Assembly (NCBI RefSeq): GCF_900112315.1
Contig: NZ_FOLL01000010.1
Location: forward strand, 101,715 to 165,714
DNA: 64,000 nt
From: Parapedobacter composti
GTDB taxonomy: Bacteria; Bacteroidota; Bacteroidia; Sphingobacteriales; Sphingobacteriaceae
Reading direction: 5' to 3'
The notes below the pieces were generated by a model. The model ran no database searches and was not told the DNA's origin. It was given only the letters and a program-made list of their open reading frames with translations. Position 1 is the stretch's first letter. Each line of letters starts with the position of its first letter. This document shows positions 35,313 through 43,339 of the stretch, piece after piece. A program made the position numbers and the translations under genes.

Positions 35313-35955
35313 CTCGATCGCCGTATGCTGCATTTTTTTCAGAGTGCGTTACTTGAACAATGGTAACTCCTTCCTCCTGATTGAGCTGCTTGAACAAGTT
35401 CATGATTTCTTCTCCCTGCTTAGAGTTCAGATTACCCGTAGGTTCATCTGCCAACAGTAATTTCGGTGCGGGGGCCAATGCCCTGGCAATGCCCACCAAT
35501 TGCTGCTGCCCGCCCGAAAGCTGCCCAGGGAACAGATCTTTCTTACCGACAATGCCAAACCTGTCAAGCAAATCGCCCACCACAGCTTTACGCTCGCCGC
35601 TTTTAACGTTTTTATAGATAAGAGGCGTTTCTATATTCTCATAAACCGTTAGTTCATCAATAAGGTGATATGCCTGAAAAACAAAACCAATATACTGCTT
35701 ATATAATGCAGACCGCCGTTTCTCTTTCAGCGCAAGTACGCTCTCGTCCATAAAGAAGTATTCGCCCTCATCCGGTTCGTCCAGCAGTCCGAGGATATGG
35801 AGCAACGTGGACTTGCCGGATCCTGAAGACCCCATGATGGATATAAATTCACCTTCATGGACATCAAGGTTGACATCCTTAAGCACAAAAGAGCGGCTTC
35901 CGCCGATATTATACCATTTAAATATATTGTTTAACCGAATCATTTCATTCTGCAT
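35278..35955 (-). CDS. ABC transporter ATP-binding protein (LolD/MacB type)
   Basis: An ATPase subunit of a type VII (MacB/LolCDE-like) system, which extracts or extrudes envelope substrates using an FtsX-like permease. It has Walker A GSSGSGKST, the insert-containing VLALKEKRRSALYKQYIGFVFQAYHLI, signature LSGGQQQ, Walker B LLLADEPTGNL and the switch His in VTHSE. The ATG at 35955 or 35943 is preferred over the upstream ATG at 36009, since the family starts near MIRLNNI and a TTGGTTTG box lies between. No permease gene is adjacent, so this ATPase is an orphan here. Confidence 0.88.
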   Translation of the reverse strand: MQNEMIRLNNIFKWYNIGGSRSFVLKDVNLDVHEGEFISIMGSSGSGKSTLLHILGLLDEPDEGEYFFMDESVLALKEKRRSALYKQYIGFVFQAYHLIDELTVYENIETPLIYKNVKSGERKAVVGDLLDRFGIVGKKDLFPGQLSGGQQQLVGIARALAPAPKLLLADEPTGNLNSKQGEEIMNLFKQLNQEEGVTIVQVTHSEKNAAYGDRVIELLDGQIQH

Positions 35956-36060
35956 TTTTTCACACCGTGCAAACCAATGAAAAGGGTTTGCCAATTTTTC
36001 GGCCAACAAGACAACTTGTTTATTGCAAGCCCGTTATATACTTTCCGACAGACACCAGAG

Positions 36061-36076
36061 TGTCCGCTATCGGACA
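36061..36076. promoter_or_regulatory. Palindromic operator candidate TGTCCG-N4-CGGACA
   Basis: A perfect 6+6 inverted repeat with a 4-base spacer, about 105 bases upstream of the ABC ATPase start and 60 bases before the rightward TACCTTTG box. Position and symmetry suit a dimeric regulator. The regulator is not identified. Confidence 0.45.
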
Positions 36077-36137
36077 ACCTAAGCAGGCGTTTTGAAAAGA
36101 ATTACTCAGGCATAGCAAAAATGAGCCGGAAACCCCG

Positions 36138-36145
36138 TACCTTTG
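36138..36145 (+). promoter_or_regulatory. -7 box before the small Cys-rich ORF
   Basis: TACCTTTG, 33 bases before the ATG at 36179. A small GTGTA/TACAC hairpin follows it. Confidence 0.45.
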
Positions 36146-36178
36146 TGTACTTGTTACACTAAGAAATGCGATTTGCCG

Positions 36179-36310
36179 ATGAACGGCAGGCCTCTCTGTT
36201 TAATGCGAATGGCTGCACACATGGAAACTGACACGGTACCGCGCTGCGAGGATTTACCGAGATGTCCAAGCCAAGCTGATCCTGACGGGGCCTGCATGTT
36301 CATCAACTGA
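36179..36310 (+). CDS. Candidate 43-residue cysteine-containing small protein
   Basis: This short ORF begins MNGRPLCLMRMAAHMETD and contains Cys7, Cys23, Cys29 and Cys39, the last three in the pattern C-EDLPR-C-PSQADPDGA-C. The spacing suggests a metal site or disulfides. It follows a TACCTTTG box by 33 bases and no other gene explains the gap of about 415 bases here. A competing minus-strand frame (36154-36357) also exists, so strand choice is uncertain. No family recognised. Confidence 0.4.
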   Translation: MNGRPLCLMRMAAHMETDTVPRCEDLPRCPSQADPDGACMFIN

Positions 36311-36425
36311 GAAACACTTGGTTTATCCTCCCTTGACAACGGCAATTCTCCACACAAGCGCTACACCTGAAAGTCATCAATCCCTTATCGGCCGGTTCGT
36401 TACTGACCCGAGCCGCTTCATGGGT

Positions 36426-36971
36426 TTACCGAAACATTTCCAGCTTGGCCAACGCGTAAAAAAGCGCAGCCGTATGCAATGCCTGTCCGAATCTGTTGTC
36501 CAACAACAGCTCTTTCAGTTCGTCCGGATTCACTAATATTACATCGATCTCCTCTTGTTCATCCAATTGTTGCTCCTGCACTTTGACTCCTCCCGTGAGG
36601 AGGTATGAATAGGTCTTATTATTGCTCGTAGCTGGGTTGGGAAATAAGGTGACCATAGGCTCAATATGTTCAAACCGGTACCCTGTTTCCTCCAGCATTT
36701 CACGGGCCGCGGCAGTAGGAGCATCCTCGCCCGGGTCAATTACTCCACCGGGGATTTCAAGCACATCTTGCTTGATGCCGTGTCGGTATTGTCTTACCAA
36801 TATGAATTGATTGTCTACCGTAAGCGCCACCATATTGACCCAATCGGGGTATTCAAGAACATAGTACTCAGGTACAATATGGCCGTTGGGCATCCGGCAC
36901 ACGTCTTTACGCAACACTGCCCAAGGTTTCCGCACCAGGTATTCAGAAGACAACGTTTCCCAATGTAACAT
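36426..36971 (-). CDS. NUDIX hydrolase, ADP-ribose pyrophosphatase-like
   Basis: A 181-residue nucleotide-diphosphate hydrolase. The Nudix box is complete: GGVIDPGEDAPTAAAREMLEETGY, matching GX5EX7REUXEEXGU (written here as G-VIDPG-E-DAPTAAA-RE-ML-EE-TG). Preceding strands include FILVRQYRHGIKQDVLEIPGG, the arrangement of the ADP-sugar pyrophosphatase subgroup. It begins one base after the stop of the phosphosugar mutase gene, so the two are one operon. The exact substrate is not decidable from sequence. Confidence 0.88.
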   Translation of the reverse strand: MLHWETLSSEYLVRKPWAVLRKDVCRMPNGHIVPEYYVLEYPDWVNMVALTVDNQFILVRQYRHGIKQDVLEIPGGVIDPGEDAPTAAAREMLEETGYRFEHIEPMVTLFPNPATSNNKTYSYLLTGGVKVQEQQLDEQEEIDVILVNPDELKELLLDNRFGQALHTAALFYALAKLEMFR

Positions 36972-36972
36972 A

Positions 36973-38709
36973 TCAAGCGATGTCTTTCATGATGCGCGTA
37001 ACCCGCTCTTCCAACTCCTGACTTACCTTGTTGAAATCCTCCCGGTTAGCAAGGGGCTGCTTAACACTACAGTAAAATTTGATTTTGGGTTCCGTACCGG
37101 AAGGACGCGCGGAAACCACATCGCCATCTACCGTAATGAATTGCAGCACGTCCGACTTAGGTAAATTGATGGCCGCTCGTTTGCCGGTTTTGAGGTTGAA
37201 TGACTCGCTGCGCTGGTAGTCCTTGATTTCGGCTACGGAGATACCTCCGATAGACTGGGGTGGCTCATTGCGTAACCGCTCCATCATCGCTTTGATTTCT
37301 TCTGCCCCAGCCTTACCTGCTTTGGTTAGCGAGATAAGCTTTTCCTTATAAAAGCCGTGTTGCATATACAGTTCTATGAGCGCATCAAAAAGCGTTTTGC
37401 CTTGATCTTTATAATAGGCCGCCATTTCAGCGATAAATACTGCTGAGACCACAGCATCCTTATCACGGACGAGTTCGCCCACCAGAAACCCATAGCTTTC
37501 CTCCCCCCCTACGAGGAACCTGCCCATTCCAGCTTTAAGGGTAATAAGTTCACCGATATATTTGAAGCCCGTAAGCGTATCATAATAGGTTACGCCATAT
37601 GAATTCGCGATATCAGCGATTAAATTTGTGGTTACAATGGTTTTCACCACGTAATCGTCGGGCCGCAAATCACCTTGTTCCTTTTTGGCAGAGAGTACGT
37701 AATTGACCAACAGACTCCCGATCTGATTACCGTTGAGCAATTGGTATTCCCCCTGTGCGTTCTTCACTGCTGCTCCCACCCGGTCGGCGTCGGGGTCAGT
37801 TGCAAAGACGACATCCGCTCCCCTGCGTTGGCCCTCTTCCATGGCCTGCGACATCGCTTCCCCTTCCTCCGGATTCGGATAAATCACCGTGGGGAAATTG
37901 CCGTCAGGTAACGCCTGCGCCTCAACCACATTCACGTTGGTAAATCCCCAACGCAACAATGCGGGCGGCACCAGAGTAACCCCCGTGCCATGTATGGGTG
38001 AATACACGATGCTAAGATCGTGTTGGCGGACGACCGCTTCCGGCCGAAGGCACAATGCCTTAATTGCTTGAAGATAGGCTTCGTCGAGCTCTTCTCCTAA
38101 CAAGGTTATATTTTCTGGAATAGGCGTAAATTTAATTTGATCAGGATCTCCAATGGCATATACTTCATCAATTACATTTTTATCATGCGGCGGCACCAAT
38201 TGCCCCCCATCATTCCAATAGGCTTTATAGCCGTTATACTCTTTAGGATTATGCGAAGCGGTAAGCATCACACCCCCATGGCATTTCAACTGGCGCACGG
38301 CAAATGAAAGATGTGGTGTAGGCCGCAGTTCTGCGAATAGATATACCTTGATGCCGTTGGCAGAAAAAATGTCGGCCACCAAACGAGCAAAAGACTGCGA
38401 ATTATTCCGGCTGTCATACGATATTACTACTTTCACCTGCTGATCCGGAAAAATCTTCAGCAAGTAATTACTCAATCCTTGAGTAGCTCGTCCTATTGTA
38501 TACTTGTTCATCCTGTTGGTGCCCACTCCCATGATTCCCCGCAAACCGCCTGTACCAAACTCTAGGTCTTTATAAAAACTATCGGTCAGCTCCGTATATT
38601 GTTCTGTGTCAAAAAGCTGTTTTACCGCATTGATGGTCTGTTCGTCATAAGGCGTGCGCAACCAACTCTCTGCTCGCGCTTGGACCACTGGATCTAAATT
38701 CGTTGTCAT
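36973..38709 (-). CDS. Phosphohexose mutase (phosphoglucomutase/phosphomannomutase family)
   Basis: A 578-residue alpha-D-phosphohexomutase interconverting hexose 1- and 6-phosphates. The phosphoserine loop is TASHNPKEYNGYKAYW, the metal-binding loop is ATDPDADRVGAAV, the sugar-specificity loop is GGEESYGFLVGELVRDKDAV and the phosphate-binding loop is RPSGTEPKIKFY. The length and GEESYG loop match the phosphoglucomutase-2-like subgroup, which can act on glucose or pentose phosphates. It is co-transcribed with the NUDIX gene. Confidence 0.93.
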   Translation of the reverse strand: MTTNLDPVVQARAESWLRTPYDEQTINAVKQLFDTEQYTELTDSFYKDLEFGTGGLRGIMGVGTNRMNKYTIGRATQGLSNYLLKIFPDQQVKVVISYDSRNNSQSFARLVADIFSANGIKVYLFAELRPTPHLSFAVRQLKCHGGVMLTASHNPKEYNGYKAYWNDGGQLVPPHDKNVIDEVYAIGDPDQIKFTPIPENITLLGEELDEAYLQAIKALCLRPEAVVRQHDLSIVYSPIHGTGVTLVPPALLRWGFTNVNVVEAQALPDGNFPTVIYPNPEEGEAMSQAMEEGQRRGADVVFATDPDADRVGAAVKNAQGEYQLLNGNQIGSLLVNYVLSAKKEQGDLRPDDYVVKTIVTTNLIADIANSYGVTYYDTLTGFKYIGELITLKAGMGRFLVGGEESYGFLVGELVRDKDAVVSAVFIAEMAAYYKDQGKTLFDALIELYMQHGFYKEKLISLTKAGKAGAEEIKAMMERLRNEPPQSIGGISVAEIKDYQRSESFNLKTGKRAAINLPKSDVLQFITVDGDVVSARPSGTEPKIKFYCSVKQPLANREDFNKVSQELEERVTRIMKDIA

Positions 38710-38794
38710 TTGCTATGAAAATTGTCTGTTTGTCTTAAAAAATAATTACGTCACCATAAAGCATAACTAATGCCAAAATAGTGTTTGGCAACAA

Positions 38795-39670
38795 TCAGCT
38801 CTTCGCCCGCCGTGCCATATCCATCAGTTTATCCCATAACGCATCCGGTATTGCCTCCAAACCATTGAACTGGCCTGCCCCCTGTAGCCACTCCCCCCCG
38901 TCAATGGTAATGATCTCGCCATTTATGTATCCGGCAAAGTCTGATAGTAAAAAGGCGGCGAGATTGGCAAGCTCTTGATGGTCGCCCACGCGCTTCAGCG
39001 GCACCCGGTTTTTGAAATCGAACTGCCCCGCCAAATCACCCGGCAACAACCGCTCCCAAGCGCCCTTGGTTGGAAAGGGGCCGGGGGCAATGGCATTACT
39101 GCGGATACCGTATTTCCCCCACTCCACAGCCAATGAGCGCGTCAGCGCCAGCACACCACCCTTGGCGGCCGCAGAAGGCACCACATAGGCTGATCCCGTA
39201 AATGCATACGTGGTAACAATATTCAGAATACTTGCCGGTTGTTTCCGGGAAATCCAATGCTTACCAAACGCTAATGTGCAATGGGCTGTGCCGTTTAATA
39301 CGATATTGACTATTGCCGAAAAAGCATTTGCCGAAAGTCGTTCTGAGGGTGAAATGAAATTACCCGCAGCGTTGTTTACCAGCGCATCGACCCGGCCAAA
39401 TCGCTCTAACGACCGGGAAAGCAGCTGTTCCACCTGGGCGTAGTCCCGAACATCACACGCTACCGGAAATACCTGTCCTCCCGTACTGGCCATCATTTCT
39501 TCGGCAGCCTTTTCCAACACGTCCAGCTTACGGCTGGCAATAACAACCTGAGCTCCTATCTCCAGAAAATACGTGGCCATAGCCCTTCCTAAGCCGGTAC
39601 CCCCTCCGGTTACTACAACGGTTTTATGTTGAAGCGCATTCTCGCGCAAAGCTCCGCCAACTATCATCAT
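38795..39670 (-). CDS. SDR oxidoreductase, 2,4-dienoyl-CoA reductase-like
   Basis: A 291-residue short-chain reductase with TGGGTGLGRAMA, NNAAGNFISPSERLS, IVNIVLNGTAHCTLAFGK and the catalytic Tyr/Ser/Lys spread over TTYAFTGSAYVVPSAAAKGG. These stretches match mitochondrial DECR1 closely, including the dienoyl-CoA-type Tyr and the Ser-Ala-x-x-Lys ending. It would reduce 2,4-dienoyl-CoA with NADPH in unsaturated fatty acid beta-oxidation. Its start lies 47 bases inside the upstream enoyl-CoA isomerase gene, so the two are tightly coupled. Confidence 0.85.
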   Translation of the reverse strand: MMIVGGALRENALQHKTVVVTGGGTGLGRAMATYFLEIGAQVVIASRKLDVLEKAAEEMMASTGGQVFPVACDVRDYAQVEQLLSRSLERFGRVDALVNNAAGNFISPSERLSANAFSAIVNIVLNGTAHCTLAFGKHWISRKQPASILNIVTTYAFTGSAYVVPSAAAKGGVLALTRSLAVEWGKYGIRSNAIAPGPFPTKGAWERLLPGDLAGQFDFKNRVPLKRVGDHQELANLAAFLLSDFAGYINGEIITIDGGEWLQGAGQFNGLEAIPDALWDKLMDMARRAKS

Positions 39671-40427
39671 TGCCTTTCAAGTTATCTATAATCGCTTTGA
39701 CGATGGATCGGGTTGCGGGCGACCACCACTGCCTTAACACCTCCTCAACGGAGTCTGTTTGCTCCGCATCGAAACCGGCAAGCAAAGCCTTCCGCAGGTT
39801 ACGCTTACTCTGGCGCCATGTATTTCGTTCGTGCTGCAAGTAATTTCTTAATTGCCGCTCCGCCGCGGTACGCATACCCTTGACTGAAACCACCTCATCC
39901 ACCAGCCCTACCTCAAGCGCTTCCCGCGGCTTGAATAGCCGCCCGGCCAAGAGATAACGATAGGCTGCCGCCTGACCAAGCCAAAAACCATACAACTGAT
40001 AAATGCTATTCGGCACTATGATGCCGACGGGCACTTCGTTTAACCCGATAATATAATCGCCTTCTACCATTATCCGATAATCACAGCACATTGCCAACAC
40101 ACATCCCCCGGCAGGACTATGCCCACTTATAGCCGCTATCGCCGGCTTATCGAATGCGATGAATGCGCGAATGACATCCATAAACGTGTGCCAAAACCGC
40201 CTCGTTTCCACCTCATCATACGCATATAAAGCTACCAAATCCAGTCCTGCGCTAAAAAAATCCTCTTTGCCATGGAGGACGATTCCTTCTATTGCCGGAT
40301 CCTCTTGCGCGCTTTCGATTACCTGTAAAATCTCGTCCAGCATTTGCTGGTGAATAGCATTTGATCGGCCCCGATTGAGATAAATATGGGAAACCCGCTC
40401 ATCTACCCTAACGTTGATAAACTCCAT
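39624..40427 (-). CDS. Crotonase-fold delta3,delta2-enoyl-CoA isomerase-like protein
   Basis: A 267-residue enoyl-CoA hydratase/isomerase superfamily member. ISGHSPAGGCVLAMCCDYRIM forms the oxyanion-hole region and GLNEVPVGIIVP holds the single catalytic Glu, the layout of ECI1-type isomerases. The first oxyanion segment is DFFSAGLDLVALY. Its overlap with a dienoyl-CoA reductase gene supports a joint role as auxiliary enzymes for unsaturated acyl-CoA. A hydratase activity cannot be excluded. Confidence 0.8.
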   Translation of the reverse strand: MEFINVRVDERVSHIYLNRGRSNAIHQQMLDEILQVIESAQEDPAIEGIVLHGKEDFFSAGLDLVALYAYDEVETRRFWHTFMDVIRAFIAFDKPAIAAISGHSPAGGCVLAMCCDYRIMVEGDYIIGLNEVPVGIIVPNSIYQLYGFWLGQAAAYRYLLAGRLFKPREALEVGLVDEVVSVKGMRTAAERQLRNYLQHERNTWRQSKRNLRKALLAGFDAEQTDSVEEVLRQWWSPATRSIVKAIIDNLKGNDDSWRSFARECAST

Positions 40428-40476
40428 TTATTCACTGATTTGTTGCTGCCCTATTGTATCCACCACACGCCTGAAA

Positions 40477-43188
40477 CTACTTAACCGTAATATAATGTAC
40501 AACACGCGCCAACCGGCCATCCACGGCCACGCCTTCTATCAGAATACGGTATGTTCCCGGACTCTCGGCGGTATAAAATTCAAAAGAAGCGTTTCCTGTT
40601 TGATCTGTAACCAGATTCGGCGCCCAATGGATGGTGGTGCGCAGATCTTTCATTGCCGCAAGTGAGTCAACCGGCGCGCTGTAATCCGGCGCATAAAACT
40701 CCCGTACCTCATAATATCCCTGAGGACTATGTGTAACGACTCCCGGGGTGTACAAATCTCTATTATATAAACCGCTATCCCCGCGCTTTGTCGTAATGAT
40801 AATGACACCACCACCACCCCTACTACCGTAAACGGCAGTATTGCCAATGCCACGCAACACCTCAATCGTTTCTATATCAAACGGATTAATCATCGATAGT
40901 GCGTCGGACTCCATAAACATACCGTCCAAAACAATCTGCATCGGCTGGTTCATTGAACGGGTGGAATAGGGTACACCATTACGGAAAATCACACCAACTA
41001 GGCGACCCTGTAAGCATATTTCCAGAGAAGGGCACCCCATCAGAAGATCCTCCGCGGTAAGCACCTGATCGGCATTTCCCGGACCATTGAGGTTACTGGA
41101 ATGCGTTACCTTTTTTTGAGACGCTTTTTCGGTCACTTTCACTTCTTCCAGTAAAATGGTTTTTTCCCTAAGGCCATATTTTTCCATTTCCCGGAATTGT
41201 TCCTCTGTATTTTTAAGATAGGCGCTAACCGATTGATTCACATTAATCGTGGCATCTGGCGCATTAGGGTTACGTGAAACCTGCTGTCTGGGGGACTCAT
41301 CGAGCTGGATATCAACATTCTTACGCCCGCGTTCATCTCGCGCCTGTACAACAAACTTTGCCTCATCATAAAATAGCAGCCTGTCAAAACTAAACCGTCC
41401 ATCAGGGCCCGTTATCGTATCAATTACAGTGAGTGCGTTGCTTGTAGACAATACTGTTACAGTGGCATTGGGCACAGGCGTTTTACCATCACGTTTAGTA
41501 ACGATGCCGCTGATACGTAGATCCTGTTCTGGATGATGCGGCAAATCCGGTATCTTGCTGGTTAATAACTCCTGCCAGTTTATCCGGCTCCAACCCTGCG
41601 TAAGCATTACATTATCAAGCAGCCTTTTCTTGGAAATATCCATGTCGTCGAAATAATACTCCGGCGTCTCGATATATCCTTTGATGTCCGAACTCAACAA
41701 CAGCGAGGCATAAATATTTCCATCGCGATGACCGTCTACAGGGACCTTTCCCAAGTCAATTACCGCGGCAGAAAGGGCAGCAATACCATTGCTGTCTACC
41801 TGCTCACCAACACCGATATTAACCACAACCTTTTCTTTTGCAGCGTAGGTTTCCTTTGGTGTTGATACCGTCAGAGGAAACGTGGCATTCCCATGAGCGT
41901 TGAAAATGGCGCGTTCTGCAAGCGGTCCCTGTTCCGGCGAAAATAACGTAATTTGGACTACCCCGTCCGGAAGCCCCTCTCTCGGAACGGAAAACACCGA
42001 TTCATTTTTTGTTAGCTTACTCTTTGCTGCGTAAAAGACGCTGCCGTTACGTTGAAGCAAAAGCATGATTTCCTGGCCACGCACCAAATCGTCAGTGGCA
42101 AAAGCCTGCACAAAAATATTTTTATCCAACTCATTGTTAACCGCAATAGCATAACCGGAACGCTCTACGGCGGGAAGTTCATGCGCTGCTTCGGTTCCAT
42201 CGGCGTAGGTCACTTTAGCGGTATAGGTACGTCCCTCCTGCGGTACGAAACTAACATTTCCCATTCCTGCGTATGCCGACTCGAAGTCGGCAATACGCGT
42301 TCCCTGATCGTCTTCGATATACCCTTCCACGCTAACACCCAACCCCTCTGGTTTAAGCGCTTTAAACGCAACCTTGGTTAAATGGCCCGCCAACAACCGG
42401 CCGCTTTCTGCAAAGAATTGGATGCTATTGGCTGCTGATGTGGTCTTCAGCGGAATGGTTTTGCGAATGGTTTTTTCTGGCGTTAATAACGTAAGCTCTA
42501 TTTTCCCGCTCTTAAGGTTGAACGGTTGTTTGTTTACAAAATCAAACGCTATACGCCCTTGTTCGTCCGTTGTCTTCCGCCCGCGACTGATACTCCGCTC
42601 CTCCATAATCACCTCATAATTTACATTCATATCGCCAAGCACCTCCCCGTTTAAATCGGTAAAAATAATCTCTGCATTGACTGTATGAACCGGTGAGTTT
42701 TGGTAAGAAAACGAACTCTGCGTAATCACTTGATCGGTGCGTGCATTACCCACGGGTATTACTCGGTCAAAGAACGTATCACTGTCAAAATTCCGCATCC
42801 AGTTGGTATATGCCCGTACCCGGTAGTTTCCTTCCTGGAGGGAATCCGCTAGCTGGAAATCTCCCATGGTAACCCCCGCTATCAGAGGCAAACGGACGGA
42901 TTGCACAATCTGGTCGTTAGGGCTGATGAGATCTACATACAGTATCTTGCTTAGGCCGGAAAGGTTATTGTATGTACCAATGGTCACGTATCCTTTAAAC
43001 CAGACATCATCCCCAACGGTATAATAGGGTTTATCCAGATGAAGGTAAACTTTTTCTCGCGGATAATCTTCAGCATATCGCTGCAAATTGGCTAATATGG
43101 TATCTGTAACATAGGTTTGGGCAACTGCCAAATGATGAGCTAAGCTCAACATACACCAACAAAAAATTGCCTTTGATTTCATAATCAT
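40477..43188 (-). CDS. MG2-domain / TonB-plug-domain secreted protein without a barrel
   Basis: A 903-residue exported protein (signal peptide ending near HHLAVAQ; the ATG at 43182 is an alternative start). Residues 40-160 resemble the alpha-2-macroglobulin MG2 domain (KVYLHLDKPYYTVGDDVWFKGYV). A carboxypeptidase-regulatory-like beta-domain spans about 575-640 (KRDGKTPVPNATVTV). Residues 690-820 form a TonB-receptor plug (LLMGCPSLEICLQGRLVGV, VLDGMFMESDALSMINPFDIETIEVLRG), but no 22-strand barrel follows. Such proteins are common in Bacteroidota and their role is unclear. It has no partner gene adjacent. Confidence 0.8.
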   Translation of the reverse strand: MIMKSKAIFCWCMLSLAHHLAVAQTYVTDTILANLQRYAEDYPREKVYLHLDKPYYTVGDDVWFKGYVTIGTYNNLSGLSKILYVDLISPNDQIVQSVRLPLIAGVTMGDFQLADSLQEGNYRVRAYTNWMRNFDSDTFFDRVIPVGNARTDQVITQSSFSYQNSPVHTVNAEIIFTDLNGEVLGDMNVNYEVIMEERSISRGRKTTDEQGRIAFDFVNKQPFNLKSGKIELTLLTPEKTIRKTIPLKTTSAANSIQFFAESGRLLAGHLTKVAFKALKPEGLGVSVEGYIEDDQGTRIADFESAYAGMGNVSFVPQEGRTYTAKVTYADGTEAAHELPAVERSGYAIAVNNELDKNIFVQAFATDDLVRGQEIMLLLQRNGSVFYAAKSKLTKNESVFSVPREGLPDGVVQITLFSPEQGPLAERAIFNAHGNATFPLTVSTPKETYAAKEKVVVNIGVGEQVDSNGIAALSAAVIDLGKVPVDGHRDGNIYASLLLSSDIKGYIETPEYYFDDMDISKKRLLDNVMLTQGWSRINWQELLTSKIPDLPHHPEQDLRISGIVTKRDGKTPVPNATVTVLSTSNALTVIDTITGPDGRFSFDRLLFYDEAKFVVQARDERGRKNVDIQLDESPRQQVSRNPNAPDATINVNQSVSAYLKNTEEQFREMEKYGLREKTILLEEVKVTEKASQKKVTHSSNLNGPGNADQVLTAEDLLMGCPSLEICLQGRLVGVIFRNGVPYSTRSMNQPMQIVLDGMFMESDALSMINPFDIETIEVLRGIGNTAVYGSRGGGGVIIITTKRGDSGLYNRDLYTPGVVTHSPQGYYEVREFYAPDYSAPVDSLAAMKDLRTTIHWAPNLVTDQTGNASFEFYTAESPGTYRILIEGVAVDGRLARVVHYITVK

Positions 43189-43244
43189 GTTATTTGGCCC
43201 CGGTGAAAGTTACGAAAAAATCAGTGTGCATCGGCCGAAAAAAA

Positions 43245-43252
43245 TATCTTTG
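43245..43252 (+). promoter_or_regulatory. Promoter -7 box of purD
   Basis: TATCTTTG, 87 bases before the purD ATG, implying a leader of about 80 bases, unusually long for this window. Confidence 0.65.
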
Positions 43253-43254
43253 CA

Positions 43255-43310
43255 CGGTGAAACCGACCAAGGCAACGTAATCTCCAAGAGATTACGCAAG
43301 CACCGGTTTC
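43255..43310 (+). promoter_or_regulatory. Structured leader of purD with nested helices
   Basis: The outer helix pairs GAAACCG (43259-43265) with CGGTTTC (43304-43310). The inner helix pairs CGTAATCTC (43276-43284) with GAGATTACG (43288-43296) around CAA. Between them is an asymmetric internal loop, ACCAAGGCAA against CAAGCAC. CGGT at 43255 can instead pair with ACCG of the outer 5' strand, giving an alternative fold. No known riboswitch class is recognised. Confidence 0.6.
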
Positions 43311-43339
43311 GTTAACTTCTTAAATTCAATTAGTTAAGA

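Larger units (their letters stand above)
36010..36178. other. Regulatory gap between the ABC ATPase and a small Cys-rich ORF
   Basis: This gap contains the palindrome TGTCCGCTATCGGACA at 36061-36076 and a TACCTTTG box at 36138-36145 facing right. The minus-strand side holds two TTGG-containing elements that only loosely resemble a sigma-54 promoter. No larger coding frame looks real. Confidence 0.4.

Noticed and set aside
35955..36009. Upstream ATG (36009) of the ABC ATPase gene and a sigma-54 promoter there
   Set aside because: The extra residues do not fit the family, and the TTGG elements have GG-GC spacing one base off the -24/-12 rule.
36154..36357. 67-codon minus-strand frame in the gap before the NUDIX gene
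   Set aside because: It has no promoter box on its strand and its composition is less convincing than the plus-strand Cys-rich ORF, though I cannot exclude it.
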